Assembly (NCBI GenBank): GCA_963744005.1
Contig: CAVURU010000003.1
Location: 2,976,001-3,040,000 of the forward strand
Length of the DNA: 64,000 nt
From: Palsa-504 sp963744005
GTDB lineage: Bacteria > Actinomycetota > Actinomycetes > Streptosporangiales > Streptosporangiaceae
Direction: 5' to 3'
Shown here: positions 25,937-35,371 of the stretch, in pieces
Position numbering within the stretch: the first letter of the stretch is position 1
How the letters are laid out: every line of letters starts with the position of its first letter
Position numbers and translations under genes: made by a program
Notes under the pieces: generated by a model
Database searches by the model: none
Told to the model about the DNA's origin: nothing
The model's input: the letters and a program-made list of their open reading frames with translations, nothing else

Positions 25937-26413
25937 GTGACGGCCGTCATCACCATAGGGAATCATTCCTCGGTCCTTGTCCCGCAGCAGGATCGCGAGC
26001 GGATCAGGGAGTTCTACTGCGGAGTGCTGGGCGGGGAGGTGACGCAGGCGGAGCCGGAACGGGACTTCGTCCGGCTGAGCGGGGACTTCTACATCGTCTT
26101 CCTGTACGGGGAGGTGGCCGACGAGAGCGCCTTCCTGCGCACCGCCCGGGCCATCTGGCTGGAGATCAAATCCGATGACGTCGACGAGACGCGGCGAGCG
26201 ATCATGGCCTCCGGGCTGGTGCGCCAGCTCGACGTGCCGGACCCGCATCTGTACGTCCAGGCGCCGGGCGGGCAGTGCCTGCGCCTGGTCGGACGGGACG
26301 AGGACCTGTCCTTCTACGAGGGAACCGGAGGCGGGCCGGACGTGGCCAAGCTGAAGGCGGCCATCAGGCAGGACGGGAGGCGGGAAACAGGCGGTCCAGG
26401 TGGTAGTCGATGA
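25937..26413 (+). CDS. VOC/glyoxalase-fold protein
   Basis: The 158-residue protein starts at GTG 25937 after GGAGGGAGAC. It contains SVLVPQQDRERIREFYCGVL, GDFYIVFLYGEV, AIWLEIKSDDVDETRRAI and VQAPGGQCLRLVG, a vicinal-oxygen-chelate layout with two beta-alpha-beta units. Its 3' end overlaps the convergent TetR gene by 50 bases. The ligand is unknown; metal binding is uncertain because a clear His/Glu set is not seen. Confidence 0.83.
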   Translation: MTAVITIGNHSSVLVPQQDRERIREFYCGVLGGEVTQAEPERDFVRLSGDFYIVFLYGEVADESAFLRTARAIWLEIKSDDVDETRRAIMASGLVRQLDVPDPHLYVQAPGGQCLRLVGRDEDLSFYEGTGGGPDVAKLKAAIRQDGRRETGGPGGSR

Positions 26414-26987
26414 CGGCCTGAGCCTGCTCAGGGGTGGAGTGGCCGCCCAGGACGGCCTGGCCCAGGCCCGCGGACAGGGCCAGCAGGCTGAGGGCCTCGG
26501 TGTCCGGGTCCAGGCCTGCGGGCATGTCACCGGCGGCCTGAGCCGCCTTGAGCTGGGCGGCGGCCACGCCGATGACGGCGCTGGAGTTCCGGACCAGGGG
26601 GCTGAGGGCCAGGGCCGGCTCGGTCAGCGAGAGGGCGAAGTAGGCCGTGTACAAGGTGGTGAAGGTGCGCCGCTCCTCGTCGGCGGGGAGGCCTTCGGTC
26701 AGGATGGCGGCGATGATGTCGCGCGGCCGCGCCGGGTGCTCGGTGCCGATGGTCCGGCGGAGGCGAGCCATGGCCCGTTCGGAATACTGGGTGGCCAGCT
26801 GCTGCATGGCGGCGAGCATGAGCTCTTCCTTGGTGCCGAAGTAGTACTGCACCAGCCGGAGGGAGACGCCCGCCTCGGCGGCGACCTCGCGCATGCCGGT
26901 GGCGTGCAGCCCGCGCGCGGCGGCGGTGCGGAGCAGCGCGGCGCAGATCTGCCGCCGCCGCTCCTCGTGATCGACCCGCTTCGGCAC
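26364..26987 (-). CDS. TetR-family transcriptional regulator
   Basis: The 207-residue regulator starts at ATG 26987. Its DNA-binding domain spans residues 10-55: ICAALLRTAAARGLHATGMR, then AGVSLRLVQYYFGTKEELML. The C-terminal part resembles the BetI/TetR_C group (LPADEERRTFTTLYTAYFAL). It is divergent from the alpha/beta hydrolase at 27079, and a perfect palindrome lies in the gap, so it probably represses itself and that hydrolase. Confidence 0.92.
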   Translation of the reverse strand: MPKRVDHEERRRQICAALLRTAAARGLHATGMREVAAEAGVSLRLVQYYFGTKEELMLAAMQQLATQYSERAMARLRRTIGTEHPARPRDIIAAILTEGLPADEERRTFTTLYTAYFALSLTEPALALSPLVRNSSAVIGVAAAQLKAAQAAGDMPAGLDPDTEALSLLALSAGLGQAVLGGHSTPEQAQAVIDYHLDRLFPASRPA

Positions 26988-27026
26988 CCGCTCACCGTAC
27001 CTGTCGTGGCCTGGTTCAAGCCTTAG

Positions 27027-27042
27027 TGATACATTCGTATCA
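27027..27042. promoter_or_regulatory. TetR operator candidate upstream of the hydrolase
   Basis: The perfect inverted repeat TGATAC-ATTC-GTATCA lies between the divergent TetR (start 26987) and hydrolase (start 27079) genes. The AT-rich core is unusual for this DNA, and the site overlaps a likely -10 region. Confidence 0.6.
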
Positions 27043-27078
27043 TAAACGGTTCAGGGGCTATCCGAGGAGGACAGGGGC

Positions 27079-28014
27079 ATGCTCGGCATCAAGCGGGTGA
27101 CCGGCGCGGCGGGCGCGGCGGCGGAGGGCGAGCCCGGATCGTGGGTGAACGAGGAGGCGCGGGCGACGTTCATGGCTGCCTACGAGCGGGTCTTCGCGCT
27201 CTGGCCGCAGCCGGCGGAGGAGTTCGACGTCGAGACGGCGACCGCGACGACCCGGGTGCACGCCTACCGGCCCCAGCCTGGGGGCGCGCCGGTGGTGCTG
27301 CTCACCGGGGCGGGCGGCAACGCGGCGGCCTGGTTCCCGCACGTGGCGGCGCTGGCGGCCAGCGGCCCGGTGTACGGGATCGACATGCCGGGCGACGCGA
27401 ACCCGAGCGTGGCCCGGGCCCTGATCGCCCCGCCGGAAGCCTGCGCGGCCTGGCTGGACGAGCTGCTCGGGCAGCTGAGTGATCAGCCGGCGCACCTGGT
27501 CGGCTTCTCGTTCGGCGGGTGGGTGGCAATGAACCAGGCCCTCCGCGCGCCGGGCCGGGTGGCTTCGGTGACGCTGCTCGACCCGGCCGGGCTGACCAAG
27601 CTGGACGCCCGGTTCTGGTGGTGGATGTCGGTCAGCGGCATGGCCAGCATGACCCCGGGGCCGGTGCGGCGCCGGCTAGCCCGGTGGATGGACAGCCCGG
27701 CCATGGCCGAGCCGGAGCTGATGACGCTGATGTGGGCGGCCATCCGGGGGTACCGGATGGAGCGGAAGTTCCCCGGGGTGCTCAGCGACGCCTCGCTGCG
27801 GGAGATCGGGGTACCGGTGCTGCTGGTCACCGGGGCGCGCAGCGCGATGCTCACGCCGGCCGAGGCCCGGGCGCGGGGCGCGCTCATGCCGGACGCGGAG
27901 GTGGCCATCGTGCCGGGGAGTCACGGGGGGTTCAACCGGGTGGATGAGCTGAACGCGCGGATCGTGGCGTTCATCGGGAGGCACAGCAATCAGGGTTCGG
28001 GTCTGCGGGCGTGA
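27079..28014 (+). CDS. Alpha/beta hydrolase
   Basis: The 311-residue hydrolase starts at ATG 27079, 9 bases after GAGGAGGACAG. It has the oxyanion region VVLLTGAGGNAAAWFPHVAA, the nucleophile elbow LVGFSFGGWVAM, an Asp candidate near LLVTGARSAMLTP and the final His in VPGSHGGFNRVDEL. A mobile lid covers about residues 170-235. It probably cleaves an ester or amide in the cytosol. Divergence from the TetR gene at 26987 suggests inducible expression. Confidence 0.9.
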   Translation: MLGIKRVTGAAGAAAEGEPGSWVNEEARATFMAAYERVFALWPQPAEEFDVETATATTRVHAYRPQPGGAPVVLLTGAGGNAAAWFPHVAALAASGPVYGIDMPGDANPSVARALIAPPEACAAWLDELLGQLSDQPAHLVGFSFGGWVAMNQALRAPGRVASVTLLDPAGLTKLDARFWWWMSVSGMASMTPGPVRRRLARWMDSPAMAEPELMTLMWAAIRGYRMERKFPGVLSDASLREIGVPVLLVTGARSAMLTPAEARARGALMPDAEVAIVPGSHGGFNRVDELNARIVAFIGRHSNQGSGLRA

Positions 28015-28017
28015 GGA

Positions 28018-28061
28018 AGCCCGCCTGCTCCGCCGCCCTGATGGGCGTGGTCAGGCGGGCT
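28018..28061. terminator. Hairpin terminator between convergent genes
   Basis: AGCCCGCCTG at 28018-28027 pairs perfectly with CAGGCGGGCT at 28052-28061, and the loop contains the nested CGCCC/GGGCG stem. It lies just after the hydrolase stop and before the convergent small membrane protein stop, so it can end transcription from both sides. Confidence 0.65.
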
Positions 28062-28084
28062 CTGCTGAGCCCTCATGTGAGGCT

Positions 28085-28432
28085 TCAGCTGGCCGAGGCC
28101 GGGTGGCGCCGGGCGGTCAGCTTGCGGTCGACGACGATGGCGATGGCGGCCGCGACCAGGGCGGCACCGATCGCGATCAGGGCGATCTGCCAGCCCGGCA
28201 TCCCGCCGGTGGTGGTGACCACGAAGGGGTTCGTCACGGAGGTGTCCGCGCCATCGCCCATGGGCCTGGGCTGGGCGAAGGCGGGGAGGGCGGTGATGGA
28301 GGCCAGCAGGCCGGAGACGGCGGCGATCAGGAAGGCGGCCCGGCGGCCGAGGCGGGCGCCGGCGTGGCGGATGATCGTGCCGGTCGTGGTGCGGATCATC
28401 GCGGCGTCGCGGCGAGAGAACTGGGTGGTCAT
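28085..28432 (-). CDS. Small secreted or membrane protein with two hydrophobic segments
   Basis: The 115-residue protein starts at ATG 28432. A basic N-terminus (about 30 residues) is followed by a signal-peptide-like helix, AAFLIAAVSGLLASITALPA, with a possible cleavage after AFA. A short external loop (PMGDGADTSVTNPFVVTT) and a transmembrane helix (WQIALIAIGAALVAAAIAIV) come next, with a basic cytosolic tail. It resembles small single-span proteins found beside LuxR regulators in actinomycetes. The function is unknown. Confidence 0.7.
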   Translation of the reverse strand: MTTQFSRRDAAMIRTTTGTIIRHAGARLGRRAAFLIAAVSGLLASITALPAFAQPRPMGDGADTSVTNPFVVTTTGGMPGWQIALIAIGAALVAAAIAIVVDRKLTARRHPASAS

Positions 28433-28555
28433 GGTCGTGTTCCTGTCTGCTGGGATCTGGCCGGCTACCGCGGCCCTTCACCCACAGATTCGCGCTCCAG
28501 GGCATCCGCCCGGCAGAGGTCATCTGACCCCTCTTGCGAGTAGGGGTCAGATGAG

Positions 28556-30983
28556 TCAGACCAGGCCCTCGGTCAGGGCCAGCCGGGTCAGGTCGGCACG
28601 GCGGCGGCAGCCGGTCTTGTCCCGGATCCGGTCCAGGTGCGAGCCGACGGTGCGGACGCTGATGAACAGCTGCGCGGCGATCTGGGCGTTGGTGCGGCCC
28701 CGGGCGACCAGGGTGACGAGTTCTCGCTCCCGGGCGCTGAGCGTGCTCAGTCCGGGTTCGGCTGACGCAGCCTCCGGGGCCGGGGCGGTGAGCAGCAGGG
28801 CGTACTCGGCCGCGGTGTCCAGGCTCATGGCGGCGCCGCGCTCCTCGGCCGCCTGGGCCCGATCGGGTCCGAGGGCGTCCCGGACCGCAGTGAGCATCTG
28901 CTGCTCCACTTCCGAATCTTCGGGTGACTGGGCGGCGAACACGGCGACCCCGTACTGACGGTCGTGCCCGTCCCGGGCGGCCCGCAGGGTGACCGCCTCG
29001 GCGGGCAGCCCGGTCGCGGCGCACAGCAACGTGCAGGTCCACAGGCAATTGGTCATCTCGAAGAGATCACCGGTCCGCATGACGAGCTGGAACCCTTCGT
29101 GCAGGCAGGCGGCGGCGTCGGCGAACCGGCCGGCCCGGACCTGCAGGTAGGCCATCATGTTCAGCAGGCTGGCCAGCCGGGGCAGGTCACCGGCGTCCCG
29201 GGACTGAGCCAGCGCGGCGGCGCAGGTGCTCTCGGCCACGGCCGGGTCCCCCGAAACGATCAGCGCGCCGACCAGCACGGTGCTGCCGGCCCGGCTGTGC
29301 GCCGGGATGCTCTCGGGAATCTGCTGCTGACGGTGGATCAGCGCCACCATGGCGTCGTTGTCGCCGCGGTACCCCGCGGCAATCCCGAGCGTGACCAGGG
29401 CCAGGGCCTCGGCGGCCGGGTCGCCGAGCGCCCGGGCCATGGCCAGCGAGCGCTCGCCCTCCTCGGTCCCCGCGGCGAGCTGACCGGTGTTCAGCAGGGC
29501 GGTGGCCCGGCTGGCCACGACGTCGGCCAGCAGCCGGGACGGGCCCCGATCCGGCATGCCGTCGCAGGCCGCGGTGAAATGGGCCAGCGCCGCGAGCTCA
29601 TCAGCGGCCTGCATAGCCGCCCAGCCCAGCCAGTACTGCGCGGCGCACCACCGGCACGGCCCGGCTCGGCCCGTCCGGCCAGCTCGGACAGCAGCCGGTA
29701 CTGGCCGGACAGTCGCGCGCTGTGCCGCCACCACCAGCCCAGCGCGACGGCCAGCCGCAGGGCCAAGGCCTGATCATGCTCCATGGCCCAGGCCAGCGCC
29801 TGGCGGGTGGTGGCGTCCTCGGCCTCCAGCCGCCGGGCCCCGGCGGACTCCCCGGTGCTGGTCTGCATCTCGGCTGTGGCGGTCTCGGCCGCCCGCAGCG
29901 CGTACCCGGCCAGTTGCGCGGCTACGGCGTCATGTTCGCCGGCCTCGGCGCGAAGTCTCGCCCCGTAGGCCCGCAGCGTCTCCAGCATCAGGTACCGCGG
30001 CTGCCCATCGGGCCCGGTGCGCGGCGGGACCAGCAGCGAGCAGTCCACCAGCCGCAGCACGGCCGGGCCGGCCTCCGGTCCGGCCACGGCCTCGGCGCCC
30101 GCCAGAGTGAAGGGTCCAGGGAAGACCGACACGGCCCGGAAGGCTCGCCGTTCAGGCTCATCGAGCAGCTGGTAGCTCCACTCCGCAGTCGCAGCGAGGG
30201 ACTGCTGCCGGGGCGGGGCCAGCCGATCTCCTTCGGCCAGCAAGGCGAACCGGTCCTCCAGCCGGGCCAGCAGCTGGCCCACGCCCAGCGCTTCGGCCCG
30301 GGCGGCGGCCAGTTCGATGGCCAGCGGCATCCCGTCCAGCCGCGTCACCAGCCGGGCCACCTCCGGCCCGCTCTGGTGATCCAGGACGAAGTGCGCATCG
30401 GCCTGGCGGGCCCGGTCCGCGAACAGCGCCACCGCCTCGGTCACCGACGGCCCGGCCGGGTCATCGGGATCGGGCACGGCCAGTGGACCCAGCCGGTAGC
30501 GGGCCTCGTCGGTGATCCGCAACGCCTCCCGGCTGGTGGCCAGGATCCGAAGGTCATCGCAGGCCGCCGCGAGGTCCGCGCACAGCCGCGCGGCGGCACC
30601 GAGCACGTGCTCACAGTTGTCCAGCACCAGCAGCAGTTGCTGGCGGGCCAGCACCCGGGCCAGCGTCTCGGCGGTCGGCGTCCCGGGCTGCTCCTGCACC
30701 CCCAGCACGGCCGCGACCACGGCTGGAACTTGCCCTGGGTCCTGGACCGGAGCCAGCTCGACCAGCCACGCCCCATCGGCGAACCGGGGCGCCAGCTGAC
30801 GCGCCACCTCGCCGGCCAGCCGGGTCTTGCCTGCGCCCCCCGGCCCGGTCACGGTGACCAGCCGGTACTGCTCAAGCAACTCCGGCAGCTCGCGCGCCGG
30901 CTCAGCCCGGCCGATGAAGCTCGTCCGCATGGCCGGGAAGCCATGCAGGCCAGCGCCGGCATGGCAGGCGGCGACTCCCCCAC
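28556..30983 (-). CDS. ATPase-TPR-LuxR transcriptional regulator, copy 1 (two frameshifts)
   Basis: Corrected length is about 809 residues from GTG 30983. The ATPase domain has RTSFIGRAEPARELPELLEQ, the P-loop VTGPGGAGKTRLAGEVA, Walker B LLLVLDNCEHVL and ILATSREALRI. A helical TPR-like middle and a C-terminal LuxR helix-turn-helix (LSARERELVTLVARGRTNAQ) follow. One base is missing near 30952-30957 and another near 29652-29654. Both repairs restore residues identical or similar to the tandem paralog at 31077. The class is similar to MalT-type STAND regulators, which change state on ligand and ATP binding. The GTG start sits 6 bases after a TAAGGT hexamer, as in copy 2. Confidence 0.85.
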
Positions 30984-30989
30984 GCCCGT

Positions 30990-30995
30990 ACCTTA
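30990..30995 (-). promoter_or_regulatory. Leaderless -10 element candidate, LuxR copy 1
   Basis: On the minus strand TAAGGT stands 6 bases before the GTG start at 30983, the spacing expected of a leaderless transcript. The identical arrangement precedes copy 2, which supports the start choice in both. Confidence 0.4.
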
Positions 30996-31076
30996 ATCTC
31001 GCTTGTCGCCGCAGACCAGACATAACCACACGCATGCCGTCATGCCATGGCCGTTCCGGCTAGCCGGAGGCCGGGG

Positions 31077-33513
31077 CTAGACCAGGCCCTCGGTCAGGGC
31101 CAGCCGGGTGAGGTCGACGCGGCGGCGGCAGCCGGTCTTGTCCCGGATCCGGTCCAGGTGCGAGCCGACGGTACGCACGCTGATGAACAGCTGCGCGGCG
31201 ATCTGGGCGTTCGTCTGGCCTTGGGCGACCAGGATGACCAGCTCGCGCTCCCGGGCGCTGAGCGGGCCCGCAGGCCGTCTCTGTCCCTGTCTCCGTCTCC
31301 GTCTCCGGGGCGGGGGCGGTAAGCAGCAGGGCGTACTCGACGGCGGCGGCCAGGCTCATGGCGGCGCCGCGCTGGTCCGCCAGCCGGAATCGCTCGGGTT
31401 CCAGCGCCTGCCGGGCGCCGCTCAAGGCCGACTCCTGTCTGCGCGCGTCCACGGAATTGCCCTCGGCCGGGGCCTGAACCCGCTGGGCGGCCCAGAGCGT
31501 GACGGCGTCAGCGTAGCGCCCGGTCGCGGCGCACAGGTACGCGCTGTTCAGCAGGCCGTTGAAGATCAGGTCAAAGGTGTCGCCGACCCGCAGGGCTATC
31601 TGGAGCCCTTCGTGCAGGTGCGCGGCCGCGTCCTGGCTTCGGCCAGCTTGCACCTCCAAATCGGCTAGCGCCATGAGCTGGTAGACCAGGTTGAGTGTGT
31701 CGCCGGCCTCGCGGCACCAGGCCAGCGCGGCCGCGCTGGCCCGCTCGGCGCCGGCCAGGTCGCCGGTCTCGCTCAGCGCGCCGACAATGATCTGGCTGCC
31801 GGCCCGGGCCAGCGGCCCGGGCAGGCCGGTGATGAGCTGCTGACGCGCGATCAGCCGGACGGCGCCGTCATAGTCCTCGCCGTACAAGGCGGCGATGCCG
31901 AGCGCCTGCAGGGCATGCCCCTGGCCGGCCGGGTAGGCCAGCCGGGTGGCCACAGCCAGGCAGCGGCGGGCGACCTCGGTCCCTTCGGCGATCCGGCCCA
32001 TGGTCAGCAGGACCGCGGACAGGCCGGCCAGGGCGTCGGCCATCGAGGGGTAGGGCGCCTCGTCGTCCAGCACGTCCGTCAGAGCGGTGTAGTGGCCCAG
32101 CCCGGCGGCCATATCGCCGCCGATGAACCCGGCCTGGCCCAGCCAGGTCATGGCGATGCACCAGGCCTCGCTGCCCGGCTCGGCCCGGCCCGCTATCTCG
32201 GCGAACAGCCGGGACTGGCCGGGCAGCCGGCTGTTCTGCCACCACCACCAGCCCAGCGCCTCGACCAGCTGGGCGGCGAGGACCGCGTCGTGGGCGGCGG
32301 CCCAGGCCAGCGCGACGCGGATGGCCGGGTCCTCGGCGGCCAGCGTCCGGGCGGCGGCCGCCTCGGTGGCCCGGGACCGCATCCCGGCCGCGGCTTCCTG
32401 GGCGACCTGCAGCGTGTAGGCGGCCAGCGCGGCGGCCACGGTGTCCCGTTCACCGGCCTCGGCCCGCAGCCGCGCCCCGTAACCCCGCAACGTCTCCAGC
32501 ATCAGGTAGCGGGGCGGCCCGTCGGGGCCGGGGCGGGGCGGGACGAGCAGCGAGCAGTCCACCAGCCGCAGCACGGCCGGCCCGGCCTGCGGCCCGGCCA
32601 CGGCCTCGGCCCCGGCCAGGGTGAACGGCCCGGGGAACACCGACACGGCCCGGAAGGCCCGCTGCTCGGCCTCATCCAGCAGCCGGTAGCTCCAGTCCAC
32701 CGCGGCGGCCAGCGACCGCTGCCGCGGCGGCGCCAGCCGGTCCCCCTCGGCCAGCAGCGCGAACCGGTCCTCCAGCCGGGCCAGCAGCTCGTCCACGCTC
32801 AGGGCTTCGGCCCGGGCCGCGGCCAGCTCGATGGCCAGCGGCATCCCGTCCAGCCGGGTGACCAGCCGGGCCACGTCCGGGGCGCTGCGGTCGTCCAGGA
32901 CGAAGTGCGCGTCGGCCTGGCGGGCGCGATCCGCGAAGAGCGCCACCGCCTCGGTCGCGGCCACGTCGGTCGCGGCCGCGGCGGCCAGGTCATCGGGACC
33001 GGGCACGGTGAGCGGGCCCAGCCGGTACCGGGCCTCGTCGGTGATCCGCAGCGCCTCCCGGCTGGTGGCCAGGATCCGCAGGTCGTCACAGGCGGCGGTC
33101 AGCTCGGCGCACAACCCGGCGGCCTGCTCGAGGACGTGCTCGCAGTTGTCCAGCACCAGGAGCAGCTGCTGACGGGCCAGCACCTGGGCCAGGGTGGCGG
33201 CGATCGGCACCCCGGTCTGCTCGCGCACCCCGAGCGCCGTCGCGACCACACCGGGGACCTGCTCCGGGTCCTGGACCGGAGCCAGCTCGACCAGCCAGGC
33301 GCCGTCGGCGAACCGGTCCGCGACCTGCCGGGCTACCTCGCCGGCCAGCCGGGTCTTCCCCGCGCCGCCGGGGCCGGTCACGGTGACCAGCCGGTACTGG
33401 CCGAGCAGTCCGGCCAGCTCGCGCGCGGGCTCGGCCCGGCCGATGAAGCTCGTTCGCAGGGCCGGGAAACCGTGCAGTGCCCCGGCCGGAACGGCCGGCG
33501 GCGACTCTCCCAC
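31077..33513 (-). CDS. ATPase-TPR-LuxR transcriptional regulator, copy 2 (one frameshift)
   Basis: Read from GTG 33513 (corrected length about 811 residues), this is a close paralog of copy 1 and lies 93 bases upstream of it in the same direction. The P-loop VTGPGGAGKTRLAGEVA, LLLVLDNCEHVLEQ and DARYRLGPL-type STAND features are shared. In the linker before the LuxR domain there is a short repeat coding Glu-Thr pairs (ETETETGTET). One extra C at about 31267-31270 then shifts the frame. Removing it restores GPLSARERELVILVAQGQTN and the normal end LTRLALTEGLV at 31077. Its signal and target genes are not evident. Confidence 0.85.
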
Positions 33514-33519
33514 GCCCGT

Positions 33520-33525
33520 ACCTTA
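33520..33525 (-). promoter_or_regulatory. Leaderless -10 element candidate, LuxR copy 2
   Basis: On the minus strand TAAGGT lies 6 bases before GTG 33513, matching the copy 1 arrangement base for base. The homology of the two copies extends through this promoter region and a little beyond it. Confidence 0.4.
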
Positions 33526-33646
33526 ATCTCGCTGCTCTCCGCAGACCAGAGGGTTTCGGCCGGCCGCGGCGGGTCCGGTTCACGGCGGCTGGTCAGCATG
33601 GCCCGTTCGGCGCAAGATAAGAGCCAGCAGGAAAGGGGGCAGGCCG

Positions 33647-35329
33647 GTGACCTCAGGTTCTGTGCCGTCGTCGGGGCCGGTGCCGGCGGTGACGCGGGCC
33701 GAGCTGGTGGCGACGCTGTCGCTGGCGGCCGACCTGGGCATGGGACGGCCGATGGAGCGGGCACTGCGCCAGACGGTGGTGGCCATGCGGCTGGGGGCGG
33801 CGGCGGGGATGGACCGGGCGGACTGCGAGTCCGCGTACTACACCTCGCTGCTGACCTGGGTGGGCTGCGCCGTGGAGACGAGCGAGATCGCGGCGCTGTT
33901 CGGCGACGCGGAGGAGTTCTTCGCCGATACGCGCGACGGGGACCTGCGGGGGCTGAGCATGGCGGTCTTCATGGCCCGCCATCTGGGCCGCGGGGAGCCA
34001 GGGTTTCACCGGATCGGGCTGGTGGGGCGGTTCCTGGCCTCGGCGGGCCGGTCGGTGCAGCAGGTCATGGCCGCGCACTGCCAGGAGGCGAGCGACCTGG
34101 CCGGCTGGCTGGAGCTCGGTCCCGCGGTGCGGGAACCGCTGCTGCAGGCCTACGAGCGGTGGGACGGCAAGGGCGTACCCGGGTCGGCCGACGCAGAGGC
34201 GCTGGCGCCGGCCATCCGGCTGGTCCAGCTGGCCGACAGCATCGAGGCGTTCCACCACGCCGGCGGGGCCGAGGCCGCGCTGCGGGTGGCCCGGGAGCGG
34301 CGGGGCACGCAGTTCGACCCGGGCCTGGTCGACTGCTTCTGCGCGCATCAGGCCGAGATCCTCGACGGGCTGGGCGCCATCTCGGCCTGGGAGGAGGTGA
34401 TCGCGCTCGACCCGCAGCTCGGGGCGGCGCTGAGCGATGATCAGCTGGACCGGGCGCTGACCGGGTTCGGCGATTTCAGCGATCTGAAGTCACCGCTGCG
34501 GATGGGTCAGGCGCGGGCGGTGGCCTCGCTGGCGGGCCAGGCCGGCGCGGCTTTGGGGTTCCCGGCGGGCGACGTGGTCATGCTGCGCCGGGCGGCGCTG
34601 GTGCACGACATCGGGATGATCGGCGTTCCGAGCAGCGTCTGGGACGAGCCCGGGCGCTGGACCGTCTCGCAGCGCGAGCGGGCCCGCACCCATCCCTACC
34701 TGACCGAGCGGATGCTGGCCCGGACGCCGCTGCTGGCCCAGGTCGGGCACTGCGCGGCGCTGCACCACGAGCGGCTGGACGGCTCGGGCTATCCGTACGG
34801 GCTGAGCGGCGACGCCATCTCCCGGCCGGCCCGGATCCTCGGCGCGGCCGACGTCTACAGCGCGCTGCGCCAGCCGCGGCCGCACCGCCCGGCGCTGGAG
34901 GCGGCCGACGCCGAACGGACGATGCGGGAAGAGGTCCGGGCCGGGCGGCTGGACGGCGACGCGGTCCAGGCCGTGCTGCAGGCGGCCGGCCACCGGGTGC
35001 GGCGCCGGGCCGGGCGGCCCGCGGGCCTGACGGCCCGGGAGGCCGACGTGCTGGTCCGGCTCGGGCAGGGCCGGTCGAACCCGGAGATCGCGGCAGAGCT
35101 GCAGGTCAGTCGTAAGACGGTCTCGACGCACCTGGAGCACATCTACGCCAAGCTCGGGGTGAAGACGCGGACCGGGGCGGCGTTGTTCGCGATGCGGCAC
35201 GGGCTTCTCGATGGTGCTGGCGGGACTGCGGGCGAGGGGCCGGCTGGGGGCGCGGGCGAGGGGGCGAGTGGGAGCGCGGCCGGAGGTGCGGGCGAGGGGT
35301 CGGCTGAGCCGGGCAGAAAGATCGGGTAG
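33647..35329 (+). CDS. HD-GYP domain protein with C-terminal LuxR DNA-binding domain
   Basis: This 560-residue protein starts at GTG 33647 after AAAGGGGGCAG. An N-terminal degenerate HD-like half (residues 1-250) is followed by an HD-GYP domain with VHDIGMIGVPSSVWDEPG, ERARTHPYLTERML and HHERLDGSGYPYGL. The LuxR helix-turn-helix is at about 460-520 (GLTAREADVLVRLGQGRSNP, SRKTVSTHLEHIYAKLG). A Gly/Ala-rich tail closes it. HD-GYP enzymes hydrolyse cyclic di-GMP, so the protein could couple second-messenger turnover to transcription. It is divergent from the LuxR pair. Confidence 0.9.
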   Translation: MTSGSVPSSGPVPAVTRAELVATLSLAADLGMGRPMERALRQTVVAMRLGAAAGMDRADCESAYYTSLLTWVGCAVETSEIAALFGDAEEFFADTRDGDLRGLSMAVFMARHLGRGEPGFHRIGLVGRFLASAGRSVQQVMAAHCQEASDLAGWLELGPAVREPLLQAYERWDGKGVPGSADAEALAPAIRLVQLADSIEAFHHAGGAEAALRVARERRGTQFDPGLVDCFCAHQAEILDGLGAISAWEEVIALDPQLGAALSDDQLDRALTGFGDFSDLKSPLRMGQARAVASLAGQAGAALGFPAGDVVMLRRAALVHDIGMIGVPSSVWDEPGRWTVSQRERARTHPYLTERMLARTPLLAQVGHCAALHHERLDGSGYPYGLSGDAISRPARILGAADVYSALRQPRPHRPALEAADAERTMREEVRAGRLDGDAVQAVLQAAGHRVRRRAGRPAGLTAREADVLVRLGQGRSNPEIAAELQVSRKTVSTHLEHIYAKLGVKTRTGAALFAMRHGLLDGAGGTAGEGPAGGAGEGASGSAAGGAGEGSAEPGRKIG

Positions 35330-35338
35330 TTACCCGAT
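35321..35338. promoter_or_regulatory. Perfect palindrome overlapping the HD-GYP stop codon
   Basis: ATCGGGTA-GT-TACCCGAT is a perfect inverted repeat that includes the stop codon of the HD-GYP gene and lies 34 bases before the next gene. It may be a weak terminator or an operator for the SnoaL-like gene. Confidence 0.35.
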
Positions 35339-35371
35339 TCGCTTCCTTCGGCAGAACCGTAGAACTGGGGC

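Noticed and set aside
31915..34440. 841-codon plus-strand frame opposite LuxR copy 2
   Set aside because: It has Gly/Gln/Arg-rich shadow composition, no domain, and lies opposite a well-supported gene.
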